Source: an uncultured Eubacteriales bacterium (GTDB lineage: Bacteria > Bacillota > Clostridia > Oscillospirales > Acutalibacteraceae). From it: a stretch of DNA of 64,000 nt. Below are positions 24,176 through 33,587 of the stretch, piece after piece (the stretch's first letter is position 1; each line of letters opens with the position of its first letter). The notes below the pieces were generated by a model. The model did not search any database, was not told where the DNA came from, and saw only the letters and a list, made by a program, of their open reading frames with translations. The stretch lies in assembly GCA_934489895.1 (NCBI GenBank), contig CAKSST010000003.1, positions 57,921-121,920 on the forward strand, given 5' to 3'. A program made the translations under genes and the position numbers.

Positions 24176-24981
24176 TTAGATTTCCTCCTTGATTTATTAT
24201 CTGAACGTGATTGTGCAATGTTAAGCAAAAATAACAGTATCAGAACTGCAGCAAATATTATGGTCGAAAGTGCGTACATGTCAGGTGTTACGCGCTTTTT
24301 GGTCATAGAGAATATTCTTATGGGCAATGTCTGAAATTCGGCTCCTGTAGTAAAATAACTTATAACAAAATCATCAAGAGAAAGTGTAAAAGCCATAATA
24401 AAGCCTGTTACAATGCCGGAAGTTATGTTTGGTAATACTGCGTGCCAAAAAGCGCTGACAGGCGGACATCCCAAATCCTGAGCGGCTTCAAACAAAAACT
24501 TATCTGTTTGTTTTAGCTTTGGCAAAACAGAAAGTATTACATAAGGCAGGTTAAATATAACATGGGCAATAAGCAATGTACCGAAGCCTAATGCGTTTTT
24601 TAACGCAAGCATTTTACCTGCAAAAATGAACAGCAGCATCAAAGAAATACCTGTTACAATATCGGGTGCCATCATAGGGATGTTTGTAACTGTCATAGAT
24701 GTTTTTTTGAGAAGGTTGTTCTTGGTATAATATAAACCAACAGCGGTGGCCGTGCCGAAAACAGTAGCAATTACAGATGAAGTCACTGCAAGCAACAATG
24801 TATTGGAAAGTGCAGTTGTTGTTTGCGCGTCATTAAACAATTCAACATACCACTGAAAAGAAAAACCTTCAAAAATAGCTGTACTGTTTGATGAATTGAA
24901 TGAGAAAAAAATCATCACCAGTAAGGGAGCATATAAAAAGAAAATAATTAAAAATATATATAGACGTGAGAGCGCTTTCAT
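24172..24981 (-). CDS. potC: spermidine/putrescine ABC transporter permease
   Basis: 269 residues, six membrane segments, with the EAA loop FEAAQDLGCPPVSAFWHAVLP that contacts the ATPase. Overlaps both neighbours by 4 bases. Confidence 0.93.
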   Translation of the reverse strand: MKALSRLYIFLIIFFLYAPLLVMIFFSFNSSNSTAIFEGFSFQWYVELFNDAQTTTALSNTLLLAVTSSVIATVFGTATAVGLYYTKNNLLKKTSMTVTNIPMMAPDIVTGISLMLLFIFAGKMLALKNALGFGTLLIAHVIFNLPYVILSVLPKLKQTDKFLFEAAQDLGCPPVSAFWHAVLPNITSGIVTGFIMAFTLSLDDFVISYFTTGAEFQTLPIRIFSMTKKRVTPDMYALSTIIFAAVLILLFLLNIAQSRSDNKSRRKSN

Positions 24982-25802
24982 ATAATTACACCTCCGTCTT
25001 CATTATCGGCAAAGCGGTTAACAACAGCAATGCATATTAAAATAATAATCATAAGCACTAATGAAAGAGAAGCACCTAAATTATAATTATACGATTGCTG
25101 GAACTGCATTTCAATTGCGTCACCGATAAGCAGGATTTTACCGCCGCCGAGCTTTTGAGATATATAAAAGGTGCTAACAGACGGCACAAAAACCATAGTA
25201 ATACCTGAAAGAATACCGGGTAAGCTTAAAGGTAAAATAACGTGTTTTAAGCGATTAAAGGCCGATGCACCTAAATCACTTGCTGCCTCAATTAAAGAAT
25301 TGTCTATTTTAGACATTATTGAATATATTGGCAAAATCATATATGGCAGGTAGTTGTAAACCATACCCAAAATAACAGCGCCGGGCGTATTAATAAGCTG
25401 AACGGGATCGAAACCTAACATAACCAGCAATGAATTAATAAGACCTTTATTGGATAAAATTGTTATCCACGAATAAGTGCGGATAAGAAAGTTCATCCAC
25501 ATAGGGAGCATTATTAAAAGCATAAAAGCGCTTTGGGTACGCAGCTTCATTCTTGAAAGAATGTACGCGGTAGGATATCCAAGTATAATACAAATGATTG
25601 TTGCAATTATTGAATATTCAAAGGAAATTATAAAGGTTTCCTTATAACGCCAAAGCTCTGTAATGTTTGAAAAAGTAAATATGCCTGCAGAATTGGTGAA
25701 GGTATAGTATACAACCATTATAAACGGTACTACAATGAATAATGCAGACCATAAATAATACGGATACGCTAAGTATCGGCCGCGAGAATTCTTTTTGCTC
25801 AA
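24978..25802 (-). CDS. potB: spermidine/putrescine ABC transporter permease
   Basis: 274 residues, six membrane segments, EAA loop IEAASDLGASAFNRLKHVIL. Forms the channel with PotC. Translationally coupled to potA and potC by 4-base overlaps. Confidence 0.93.
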   Translation of the reverse strand: MSKKNSRGRYLAYPYYLWSALFIVVPFIMVVYYTFTNSAGIFTFSNITELWRYKETFIISFEYSIIATIICIILGYPTAYILSRMKLRTQSAFMLLIMLPMWMNFLIRTYSWITILSNKGLINSLLVMLGFDPVQLINTPGAVILGMVYNYLPYMILPIYSIMSKIDNSLIEAASDLGASAFNRLKHVILPLSLPGILSGITMVFVPSVSTFYISQKLGGGKILLIGDAIEMQFQQSYNYNLGASLSLVLMIIILICIAVVNRFADNEDGGVII

Positions 25803-26950
25803 TCCTCAACCTTCCTTTCGTCAGCAGTAGTCTGCGTATCGGAAAGGTGGTCGTGCTCATCGCTGTATGAGCTGTAATCGCCGAATTTACCTGAATATTC
25901 AGATTTTTTCATAACGTGGATTGCATCGGGCTCAATATAAAGACCAACCTTATCGCCGACATTTTGACCGTCGGTGGTCTGTATCATCCATTTGAAACCA
26001 CCGATATCAACAATAATTTCATAATGCACACCTAGGAAAGTTACAGATGTAACTTCACCTTTGAGCATACCTTTGTCGTAAGATACAATATCAACGTCTT
26101 CGGGACGTACAACTATATCAACAGGCTCGTTCGGGGCAAAGCCGGTATCAAGACATTTGAAATCAATGCCCGAAAAATGAGCAAGATAGTCGCTTTTCAT
26201 AATACCGTCAAGAATATTAGATTCACCGATGAAATCGGCAACAAAAGCATTTTTGGGCTCATTATAAATATCTTGCGGTGTGCCAATCTGCTGTATTTTG
26301 CCGTTGTCCATAACTACGATAGTGTCAGATAAAGCAAGAGCTTCTTCCTGGTCGTGTGTTACAAAAACAAAAGTAATAGATAATTCACGCTGGATTTTTT
26401 TAAGCTCAACCTGCATATCCTTGCGCAATTTAAGGTCTAAAGCGGCAAGCGGCTCATCAAGCAATAAAACTTTAGGGTGATTAATAACAGCGCGCGCAAT
26501 TGCAACACGTTGCTGCTGACCGCCGGACAGGGATTCTATTTTTCGGTGTTCAAAGCCTTTTAATCCTACAAGCTCAAGCATTTCCAAAACACGCTTGCGT
26601 ATCTCATTTTTGGGTAAACGTTGTATTTTAAGGCCAAAAGCAATGTTGTCATAAACATTTAAGTGAGGGAAAAGCGCATAACGCTGAAAAATGGTGTTAA
26701 CCTGTCTTTTGTATGACGGAACATTATTGATTTTTTTGCCCTCAAAAAAAACATCACCCGAATTTGGCTCAACAAAGCCACCGATGATGCGTAAAGTGGT
26801 TGTTTTACCACAACCGGAAGGACCTAAAAGAGTAATGAATTCCTTATCACGTATATAAAGCGATAAGTCTTTTAGTACCGGGTCTTCACCATCGAACGAT
26901 ACAGTGATGTTTTTAAGATTTATTAATTGGTTGTCTTTCAAAAAAAGCAT
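25799..26950 (-). CDS. potA: spermidine/putrescine ABC transporter ATP-binding protein
   Basis: 383 residues. Walker A GPSGCGKTTTLR, signature LSGGQQQRVAIARA, Walker B VLLLDEPLAALD, switch His in VTHDQEEAL, then a C-terminal TOBE domain (VVRPEDVDIV ... TSVTFLGVHYEI). Energises polyamine uptake. First gene of potABCD; AAAGGGGG ribosome site. Confidence 0.95.
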   Translation of the reverse strand: MLFLKDNQLINLKNITVSFDGEDPVLKDLSLYIRDKEFITLLGPSGCGKTTTLRIIGGFVEPNSGDVFFEGKKINNVPSYKRQVNTIFQRYALFPHLNVYDNIAFGLKIQRLPKNEIRKRVLEMLELVGLKGFEHRKIESLSGGQQQRVAIARAVINHPKVLLLDEPLAALDLKLRKDMQVELKKIQRELSITFVFVTHDQEEALALSDTIVVMDNGKIQQIGTPQDIYNEPKNAFVADFIGESNILDGIMKSDYLAHFSGIDFKCLDTGFAPNEPVDIVVRPEDVDIVSYDKGMLKGEVTSVTFLGVHYEIIVDIGGFKWMIQTTDGQNVGDKVGLYIEPDAIHVMKKSEYSGKFGDYSSYSDEHDHLSDTQTTADERKVED

Positions 26951-27036
26951 CCCCCTTTGCTGCGAAAACCAGCGGTTTTACGGCAAAAAGCCTGATAACA
27001 GCGTCATCTTTTCAGATGCTCTAAACGCATAGGATA

Positions 27037-27065
27037 AATATAATACTATATATGTTAAAAGTCAA
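27037..27065 (-). promoter_or_regulatory. potABCD promoter
   Basis: On the minus strand TTGACT (27065-27060), 17-bp spacer, TATATT (27042-27037). Confidence 0.7.
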
Positions 27066-27247
27066 GAAAAATTTTGAGAAATTATAGATTATAAGCGGCT
27101 ATTTTGACAGATGTATTTAAATGCTCTGTTTTTCTCGTGTTTTCTCTCAAATACTCGGTTTTTCTAACAAAATGTTTTTAAAGGTATAAAAAGGTCTTAA
27201 AAATGCGCTGAACAACAAATTAAATATATAAAAATTTTATATTTTTA

Positions 27248-27276
27248 TTGCTCAATTTATTATACTATGTTATACT
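27248..27276 (+). promoter_or_regulatory. ruvCAB promoter
   Basis: TTGCTC (27248-27253), 17-bp spacer, TATACT (27271-27276). It lies over the upstream ATG at 27267, which therefore cannot be the translated start. Confidence 0.65.
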
Positions 27277-27308
27277 ATAACACGATTATATATATTGGGG
27301 GATTTTGG

Positions 27309-27806
27309 GTGCTTATTCTAGGTATAGACCCCGGCTACGCAATAGTCGGATACGGTGTTCTTAATTATTCTTCAAGCCGTTTTAAAGCAATTGAATATGG
27401 TGCAATTACAACCGAAGCCGGCACAAAATTCACCGAGCGTATAACGAAAATACATGACGGCGTTGAATATCTTTTGATGAAACACAAGCCCGACGCACTG
27501 GCTATTGAAAAGTTGTACTTCAATACCAACACAACAACAGCAATTGATGTTGCGCAGGCAAGGGGTGTTATTCTTCTTGCAGCAGCTAAATGTTCGGTTC
27601 CTGTTTATGAATACACACCGCTTCAGGTTAAACAGTCTGTAACCGGTTACGGCCGCGCAGAAAAACATCAGGTTATTGAAATGGCCAAAAACTTATTAGG
27701 AATGGACAAACCTCCAAAACTCGACGATACCGCTGACGCGCTTGCAATTGCAATTTGTCACGCGCATAGTTCAAATGGTTTATTGAACAGGAGTAAAAAT
27801 TTATGA
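27309..27806 (+). CDS. ruvC: Holliday junction resolvase RuvC
   Basis: 165 residues from GTG 27309 with GGGGGA six bases before. Catalytic acids in LILGIDPGYAIVGYG, ALAIEKLYF and LDDTADALAIAICH. Cuts Holliday junctions with RuvAB. Overlaps ruvA by 4 bases; first gene of ruvCAB. Confidence 0.95.
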   Translation: MLILGIDPGYAIVGYGVLNYSSSRFKAIEYGAITTEAGTKFTERITKIHDGVEYLLMKHKPDALAIEKLYFNTNTTTAIDVAQARGVILLAAAKCSVPVYEYTPLQVKQSVTGYGRAEKHQVIEMAKNLLGMDKPPKLDDTADALAIAICHAHSSNGLLNRSKNL

Positions 27807-28396
27807 TAGCTTCCTTAAACGGCAAAAAAATATTTTCTGACACAAATACTGCTGTTATTGAGTGCGGCGGCGTTGGCTTAAAATGCACAATAAGCCTTAA
27901 AACTGCGGCAGATTTGCCGGCGGTAGGCGCAACCGCTTTTTTACATACCCATATGGTTGTAAGAGAAGATGCTATTGAGCTTTTCGGCTTTTCCACAACC
28001 GGAGAGCTTGACTGTTTCAAGCTTATCACCTCAGTAAATGGTGTTGGCCCCAAAATTGCTATCGCTATATTATCGGAATTTACGCCCGATAAATTAAAGA
28101 TGTTTATTGCATCAGGTGATGCAAAGGCGCTGACTGCCGCGTCAGGCGTTGGTATTAAGCTCGCACAGCGTATTGTGCTTGAGCTTAAAGATAAATTCGG
28201 TAAAGATTCTGACGGTCAGATTGATGCTTCAAATGCGGTTACAGCTGACAGTAAAAATTCTTCAAATGCGTCGGATGCTATTGCTGCTTTAGTTTCTCTT
28301 GGATTTTCAAGAAGCGAAGCGTCGATTGCCGTATCAAAGTTTGATCCTAATACAAGCGCGGATGAACTTATTAAAAACGCTTTAAAATATCTGTAA
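27803..28396 (+). CDS. ruvA: Holliday junction branch-migration protein RuvA
   Basis: 197 residues. OB-fold N-terminus, two helix-hairpin-helix motifs (SVNGVGPKIAIAIL; ASGVGIKLAQRIVLELK), then a linker and a C-terminal UBA-like domain (IAALVSLGFSRSEASIAV) that binds RuvB. Binds four-way junctions. Confidence 0.95.
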   Translation: MIASLNGKKIFSDTNTAVIECGGVGLKCTISLKTAADLPAVGATAFLHTHMVVREDAIELFGFSTTGELDCFKLITSVNGVGPKIAIAILSEFTPDKLKMFIASGDAKALTAASGVGIKLAQRIVLELKDKFGKDSDGQIDASNAVTADSKNSSNASDAIAALVSLGFSRSEASIAVSKFDPNTSADELIKNALKYL

Positions 28397-28409
28397 GGAG
28401 ATGTGAACT

Positions 28410-29441
28410 TTGGTAGAAGATATGGATTTTGAAAACAGAATAGTTTCTCCCGAATATGAACCAAATGATGTTGATGCTGAAGTATCGCTTCGTCCTAAAA
28501 CACTTGACGAATATGTCGGTCAGGAAAAAATTAAACAGAACCTTCGTATTTATATTCAGGCTGCAAAGCAGCGCAAAGAGGCAATTGACCATATTTTGCT
28601 TTACGGCCCTCCCGGTCTTGGCAAAACAACTCTTGCAGGCATAATAGCAAGAGAGATGGGTGTTAACCTCCGTATAACATCAGGACCGTCGATTGAAAAA
28701 GCGGGTGATTTGGTTGCTTTGCTTACCAATCTTGAAAAAGACGACCTGCTTTTTATTGACGAAATTCACCGCCTTGACCGCACGGCTGAGGAAATTCTAT
28801 ATCCTGCTATGGAGGACTATGCGCTTGATTTTATCATAGGTAAAGGACCTTCAGCGCGTTCTATACGCCTTGATGTTAAGCCTTTTACTTTAGTTGGAGC
28901 AACAACACGTTCAGGACAGCTTTCAGCACCTTTGCGTGATAGGTTTGGCATAATTTTTCGCCTTGAAATGTATTCACCTGATGAGCTTGCGCAGATTATT
29001 AAGCGCTCTGCAAGAATTATGGGTATTGGAATTGAAGATGACGGCGCTTTAGAAATTGCTTCCCGCTCACGCGGAACACCGCGTATTGCTAACCGTCTGC
29101 TTAAGCGTGTGCGAGATATTGCTGAAATTGAGTATGATGGTGTGATTACGGAAAATGTTGCCATGGAAGCGCTTAAACGTTTTGATATTGACCATCTCGG
29201 TCTTGATGATTTTGACCGACGTCTGCTTGATACAATGATAAATTTTTACGGCGGAGGTCCCGTTGGTCTTGAAACTTTAGCTGCTGCCTTGGGTGACGAA
29301 GCTATTACAATTGAAGATATGATTGAGCCTTATCTTATGCAGATTGGTTTTATACAGCGTACTCCTCGCGGTAGGGTTGCTACAAAAGCCGCTTATGAAC
29401 ATTTAGGTCTGCCTTTTGGCGGCAGTCAATTAGGTATATAA
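28410..29441 (+). CDS. ruvB: Holliday junction branch-migration helicase RuvB
   Basis: 343 residues from TTG 28410 (AAGGAG upstream). Opens with RPKTLDEYVGQEKIKQNL; Walker A YGPPGLGKTTLAG, Walker B LLFIDEIHRL, arginine finger region TLVGATTRSGQLSAPLRDRF; C-terminal winged helix GFIQRTPRGRVAT. The AAA+ motor of branch migration. Confidence 0.97.
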   Translation: MVEDMDFENRIVSPEYEPNDVDAEVSLRPKTLDEYVGQEKIKQNLRIYIQAAKQRKEAIDHILLYGPPGLGKTTLAGIIAREMGVNLRITSGPSIEKAGDLVALLTNLEKDDLLFIDEIHRLDRTAEEILYPAMEDYALDFIIGKGPSARSIRLDVKPFTLVGATTRSGQLSAPLRDRFGIIFRLEMYSPDELAQIIKRSARIMGIGIEDDGALEIASRSRGTPRIANRLLKRVRDIAEIEYDGVITENVAMEALKRFDIDHLGLDDFDRRLLDTMINFYGGGPVGLETLAAALGDEAITIEDMIEPYLMQIGFIQRTPRGRVATKAAYEHLGLPFGGSQLGI

Positions 29442-29445
29442 TTTT

Positions 29446-30318
29446 ATGAGATATGTAACAGATTTTGATGATTATGAATTGATAGATGTTAACGGTGGTA
29501 TGCGTCTTGAACGCTGGGGTGATATTATTTTATCTCGTCCGGACCCACAGGTTATCTGGAGCACTGGCGGCAAGGATGCAAGATGGAAATCTCCGCACGC
29601 CGTTTATCACAGAAGCAATTCCGGCGGCGGTCACTGGGAAATGCTAAAAAAAGTACCTGACGTTTGGAGCATTAAATATGGTGACCTTACTTTCAGACTT
29701 AAACCGATGGGTTTTAAGCATACGGGTCTTTTCCCCGAACATGCTGTTAACTGGAAATTTTTAAAACAGCTTATTAAAAGTGCTTATAAACCGCTTAAGG
29801 TTTTAAATTTATTTGCTTATACGGGCGGTTCAACCTTGGCTTGCCTTTCTGCCGGCGCTTCGGTAACGCATGTTGATGCTTCAAAAGGTATGATTTCCTG
29901 GGCAAAGGAAAATGCTGCAGCTTCAGGTCTTGCTGATAAGTCTGTTCGATGGCTTGTTGACGATTGTCTTAAGTTTGTGCAGCGTGAAGTGCGCCGCAGC
30001 TCAAAATATGACGGTGTTGTCCTTGATCCGCCGTCTTATGGCAGAGGACCTAACGGTGAATTATGGAAGCTTGAGCAGGCGTTGCCCGAGCTTATAACGG
30101 AAATTGTAAAAATATTAAGTGATGATGCTTGCTTTATTTTTCTTAATACTTATACCGCAGGTATCTCGCAGACAGTTCTTGACTATTTGATAAAAGAGCT
30201 TGTTGTTGCAAAAAAAGGCGGCAGCGTTTCCACTCAGGAAATAGGACTGCCTGTTACTTGCCGTGACATTGTGATGCCTTGCGGCAATACAACTATCTGG
30301 ACAAAGGGTGCTTTGTAA
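29446..30318 (+). CDS. class I SAM-dependent methyltransferase (RlmI/RlmK-like)
   Basis: 290 residues. An N-terminal beta-rich part with FKHTGLFPEHAVNWKFL precedes the SAM domain: VLNLFAYTGGSTLACLSAGA, VTHVDASKGMISWAKENA and the DPPSYGRGPNGE active-site motif, typical of rRNA base methyltransferases of the COG1092 type. The target nucleotide is unknown. Five bases after ruvB, in a housekeeping run. Confidence 0.82.
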   Translation: MRYVTDFDDYELIDVNGGMRLERWGDIILSRPDPQVIWSTGGKDARWKSPHAVYHRSNSGGGHWEMLKKVPDVWSIKYGDLTFRLKPMGFKHTGLFPEHAVNWKFLKQLIKSAYKPLKVLNLFAYTGGSTLACLSAGASVTHVDASKGMISWAKENAAASGLADKSVRWLVDDCLKFVQREVRRSSKYDGVVLDPPSYGRGPNGELWKLEQALPELITEIVKILSDDACFIFLNTYTAGISQTVLDYLIKELVVAKKGGSVSTQEIGLPVTCRDIVMPCGNTTIWTKGAL

Positions 30319-30320
30319 TA

Positions 30321-31154
30321 ATGATTGAACTAAAAAATGTTACTTTCCAATATACAGTTGAATCCGGTGTAACAAAAACTGCCGTCAATAATTTTTCCTA
30401 TACCTTTGAAGACGGCGGCTTTTATGCTGTTATCGGTCCTAACGGTTCAGGTAAATCAACCCTTTCAAAACTGCTAAACGGGTTATACAAAGCAACTAAT
30501 GGTACAGTTACGGTTGACGGCCTTGATGCTTCTGACTCACAAAAAGAAAACGAAATTAAACGCCGTGTAGGCCTTGTGTTTCAAAATCCTGATAATCAGC
30601 TTGTTGCTTCAATTGTTGAAGAGGATGTTGCTTTCGGCCCTGAAAACCTTGGTATTGCACCTGCTGAAATCAAAACGCGAGTAAATAATGCACTGAAAGC
30701 CGTAAATATGCTTGAATACGCTGAGCATGCGCCCCATAAACTGTCCGGCGGACAAAAACAAAGGGTGGCAATTGCGGGAATTTTAGCAATGCAGCCGAAA
30801 TATATAGTTCTTGATGAGCCTACGGCAATGCTCGACCCAATGGGAAGAAAAGAAGTAATAAACGCTATAATTGATTTAAATAAAAATCAAGGAATTACCG
30901 CTATAATAATTACACATTTTATGGAAGAAGCATTTTTAGCTGATAAAGTGCTTGTTATGAATGACGGTTATTTAATTGCCGCCGATACACCGCAAAATAT
31001 TTTCGGTAATTTTGAGTTATTAGAAAATAACGGACTGGATATTCCGCAGTCAACCCGCCTTATGCACGAGCTGTTTTTGCGCGGTCTGGTCGATGATAAT
31101 AAAGTTTTTACACCTCAGAGCTGTGCAGAAGCTATTTTAGAAAAAATAAAGTAG
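30321..31154 (+). CDS. ecfA1: ECF transporter ATPase A1
   Basis: About 277 residues from ATG 30321, which follows the previous stop directly; the longer frame overlaps the methyltransferase. Walker A GPNGSGKSTLSKLLNG, Q-loop VFQNPDNQLVASIVEEDVAF (diagnostic of ECF ATPases), signature LSGGQKQRVAIAG, Walker B IVLDEPTAMLD. One of the paired ATPases of the shared vitamin/metal uptake energising module. Confidence 0.93.
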   Translation: MIELKNVTFQYTVESGVTKTAVNNFSYTFEDGGFYAVIGPNGSGKSTLSKLLNGLYKATNGTVTVDGLDASDSQKENEIKRRVGLVFQNPDNQLVASIVEEDVAFGPENLGIAPAEIKTRVNNALKAVNMLEYAEHAPHKLSGGQKQRVAIAGILAMQPKYIVLDEPTAMLDPMGRKEVINAIIDLNKNQGITAIIITHFMEEAFLADKVLVMNDGYLIAADTPQNIFGNFELLENNGLDIPQSTRLMHELFLRGLVDDNKVFTPQSCAEAILEKIK

Positions 31155-31164
31155 GTGGGAATTC

Positions 31165-32031
31165 ATGTTGCCTATAATTGAGGTTAACAATCTATGTTAT
31201 ATATACGGCAAAAAAACACCTTTTGAAACCTGTGCTATCGATAATATAAGTTTTATTCTAAATAAAGGAGAAACTCTTGGCATAATCGGCAGTACGGGCT
31301 CGGGTAAGTCAACACTTGTTCAGCATCTTAACGGTTTGATTGAACCGGCATCGGGTGAAATCAAATATTTAGGTGAAAACATATGGAACAACGGTAAATG
31401 CCGCAAAGGACTTCGTTTTGAGGTTGGTCTTGTTTTTCAGTATCCCGAATATCAAATGTTTGAAGATACTGTAAAAAAAGACATTGCTTTTGGTCCGTCA
31501 AATATGGAATTGACTGATGAAGAGATTGAGCAGAGAGTACAGCTTGCAGCAAAAGCTGTCGGATTGAAGGAAGAGTTGCTTGAAAAGTCACCTTTTGATT
31601 TATCCGGCGGCGAAAAGCGCCGTGCCGCAATAGCCGGTATTATGGCTATGCAGCCGAAGGTTCTTGTATTGGACGAGCCCACTGCGGGTCTTGACCCTAT
31701 TGGCAGAAAAACCATTGAAAAAGCAATTAATGATTATAAAATGCAGCTTGATGCTTCTGTAATAATTGTTTCACACAGTATGGAAGAGGTGTGCCGACTT
31801 TCTGATAAGGTGCTTGTTATTTCAAAAGGCAAAAAGGTTATGTTTGATACTGTAAATAATGTTTTCAAACAAAGCGATGTTCTTAAAAACATCGGTCTTG
31901 ATGTGCCTGAGGTCACACAAATATGCAGCATTCTTAATAAAAACGGCGTGGATATTCCTATTGATATATTCCGTGTAGATGATGCCGTCAATGCAATTGA
32001 GCGTGTTTTGAAGGGCGGTGAACAGCTTTGA
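31165..32031 (+). CDS. ecfA2: ECF transporter ATPase A2
   Basis: 288 residues. Walker A GSTGSGKSTLVQHLNGL, Q-loop VFQYPEYQMFEDTVKKDIAF, signature LSGGEKRRAAIAG, Walker B LVLDEPTAGLD. The YPEYQ Q-loop distinguishes A2 from A1. GTGGGAATTC precedes the ATG. Overlaps ecfT by 4 bases. Confidence 0.93.
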   Translation: MLPIIEVNNLCYIYGKKTPFETCAIDNISFILNKGETLGIIGSTGSGKSTLVQHLNGLIEPASGEIKYLGENIWNNGKCRKGLRFEVGLVFQYPEYQMFEDTVKKDIAFGPSNMELTDEEIEQRVQLAAKAVGLKEELLEKSPFDLSGGEKRRAAIAGIMAMQPKVLVLDEPTAGLDPIGRKTIEKAINDYKMQLDASVIIVSHSMEEVCRLSDKVLVISKGKKVMFDTVNNVFKQSDVLKNIGLDVPEVTQICSILNKNGVDIPIDIFRVDDAVNAIERVLKGGEQL

Positions 32032-32825
32032 TGAATAATATCTCGTTCGGTCAGTATTATCCTGCATCTTCACTTATTCATAAAGCTGATGCCCGCGTTA
32101 AAATACTGCTTATATTTTTACTGCTTGTGTTTATTTTTGTTGCAAACAGCTGGGCTGCTTTAGGTGTAATGTCATTGCTTATTGTAACAATAGCTTTTTT
32201 ATCAAAAGTTCCGCTTTCATTGTTTATAAAAAATTTAAAGCCTGTATTACCTGTACTTATTATTGCGTCTTTACTTAATATTTTTTATGTAAGCGACGGC
32301 AAAATTCTTTTTGAATGGCATTTTATTACCGTATCAACTGATGGATTACTGCGTGCAGCTTTTATTCTTATAAGAATAGTATTGCTTATAATTGTTGGCG
32401 GTCTTTTAACCTACACAACCACGCCTACACAGTTAACATCGGCTATTGAACGCTTACTTTCGCCTTTAAAATATATTGGCTTAGGCGAGGCTGTTCATAC
32501 AATGGCAATGATGATGACAATCGCCCTGCGTTTTATACCCACTTTGATAGAGGAAGCTCAAAAAATTATTTCAGCTCAAAAAGCAAGAGGCGCAGATTTT
32601 GAATCAGGTAAGCTTTATAAACGCATAAAAGCAATGGTCCCCATTTTAGTGCCTTTGCTGATTTCTTCTGTAAGACGTGCGTTAGAGCTTGCCAACGCTA
32701 TGGAATGTCGCTGTTACTGCGGCGGTAAAGGAAGAACGCATTTTAAACAGTTTAAAATGCGAATATCAGATTTCGTTTATATTCTTATTGTTTGTGCTGT
32801 TTGCACGGTAATAGTTTTCATATAA
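32028..32825 (+). CDS. ecfT: ECF transporter membrane coupling protein
   Basis: 265 residues, five to six membrane segments. Coupling helices include IISAQKARGADFE and RRALELANAMECRCY, matching the ARG motifs of EcfT. Couples A1A2 to exchangeable substrate-binding S proteins, none of which is encoded here, as expected for a group II system. Confidence 0.93.
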   Translation: MMNNISFGQYYPASSLIHKADARVKILLIFLLLVFIFVANSWAALGVMSLLIVTIAFLSKVPLSLFIKNLKPVLPVLIIASLLNIFYVSDGKILFEWHFITVSTDGLLRAAFILIRIVLLIIVGGLLTYTTTPTQLTSAIERLLSPLKYIGLGEAVHTMAMMMTIALRFIPTLIEEAQKIISAQKARGADFESGKLYKRIKAMVPILVPLLISSVRRALELANAMECRCYCGGKGRTHFKQFKMRISDFVYILIVCAVCTVIVFI

Positions 32826-32838
32826 AGCAGGTGTTCGG

Positions 32839-33573
32839 ATGAGCAGATTGTTGCTTACTATTTCATATTTGGGCACAAATTACTGCGGTTGGCAGGTACA
32901 GCCTAACGGTGTTTCTGTTCAACAAACACTTCAGGATGCTCTTCAAAAATTGTATGGCGTTCGTTTTGGGGTTACGGGCTGCAGCAGAACTGACTCAGGT
33001 GTGCACGCCAATATGTTTTGCTGCCATTTTGATACCGATTCGGATATTGAGCCCAAAAGCGTTGTAAAAGCATTGAATCATTTTTTACCTAAAGATATTT
33101 CGGCGATTGATTGTAATTGCGTTGACAGTGATTTTCACGCGCGTTACAGCTGTAAAGGCAAAAATTATATTTACAGAATATATAACAATCCCTGCCGCAA
33201 TCCTTTTGAAGAGGGAAGAGCGTTACATATCGGCACACAGCTTGACGATAAAGTGATGAATGAGTTTTGTAATAATCTTGTCGGTAAGTTTGATTTTTCG
33301 GTTTTTTCAAGCTCGGGTACAGGGGTTAGCAATTTTGTACGCACAATAACCGAATGTAATGCTTCAAGAAATAATGACATTATTACATTAAGTGTAAGTG
33401 CTGATGGGTTTTTATATAATATGGTGCGTATAATTGTAGGTACCGCTTTGCAGGCGGCGTACGGTAAAATTAAGCCTTGCGATGCGCTTGATGTCATAAA
33501 TTCAAAAGACCGCAATCTTGCGGGACCCACCGCAGCAGCGGCAGGGTTATACTTAAATAAAGTTTTTTATTAA
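32839..33573 (+). CDS. truA: tRNA pseudouridine(38-40) synthase
   Basis: 244 residues. LTISYLGTNYCGWQVQPN opening, catalytic Asp in GCSRTDSGVHA, then FHARYSCKGKNYIYRIYN and GFLYNMVRIIVGTAL. It often neighbours ecfA1A2T in Firmicutes, as here. Confidence 0.96.
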   Translation: MSRLLLTISYLGTNYCGWQVQPNGVSVQQTLQDALQKLYGVRFGVTGCSRTDSGVHANMFCCHFDTDSDIEPKSVVKALNHFLPKDISAIDCNCVDSDFHARYSCKGKNYIYRIYNNPCRNPFEEGRALHIGTQLDDKVMNEFCNNLVGKFDFSVFSSSGTGVSNFVRTITECNASRNNDIITLSVSADGFLYNMVRIIVGTALQAAYGKIKPCDALDVINSKDRNLAGPTAAAAGLYLNKVFY

Positions 33574-33587
33574 AGGGAGGTGCTTTT

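Larger units (their letters stand above)
26951..27308. other. divergent promoter region between potA and ruvC
   Basis: No gene. It holds the leftward potA promoter and the rightward ruv promoter listed separately. The potA leader of about 85 bases contains small stems (CATCT / AGATG; AAACC / GGTTT) of uncertain meaning. Confidence 0.6.

Noticed and set aside
27267..27308. Upstream ATG start for ruvC
   Set aside because: It lies at the predicted -10 box; GTG 27309 with GGGGGA gives the normal RuvC N-terminus.
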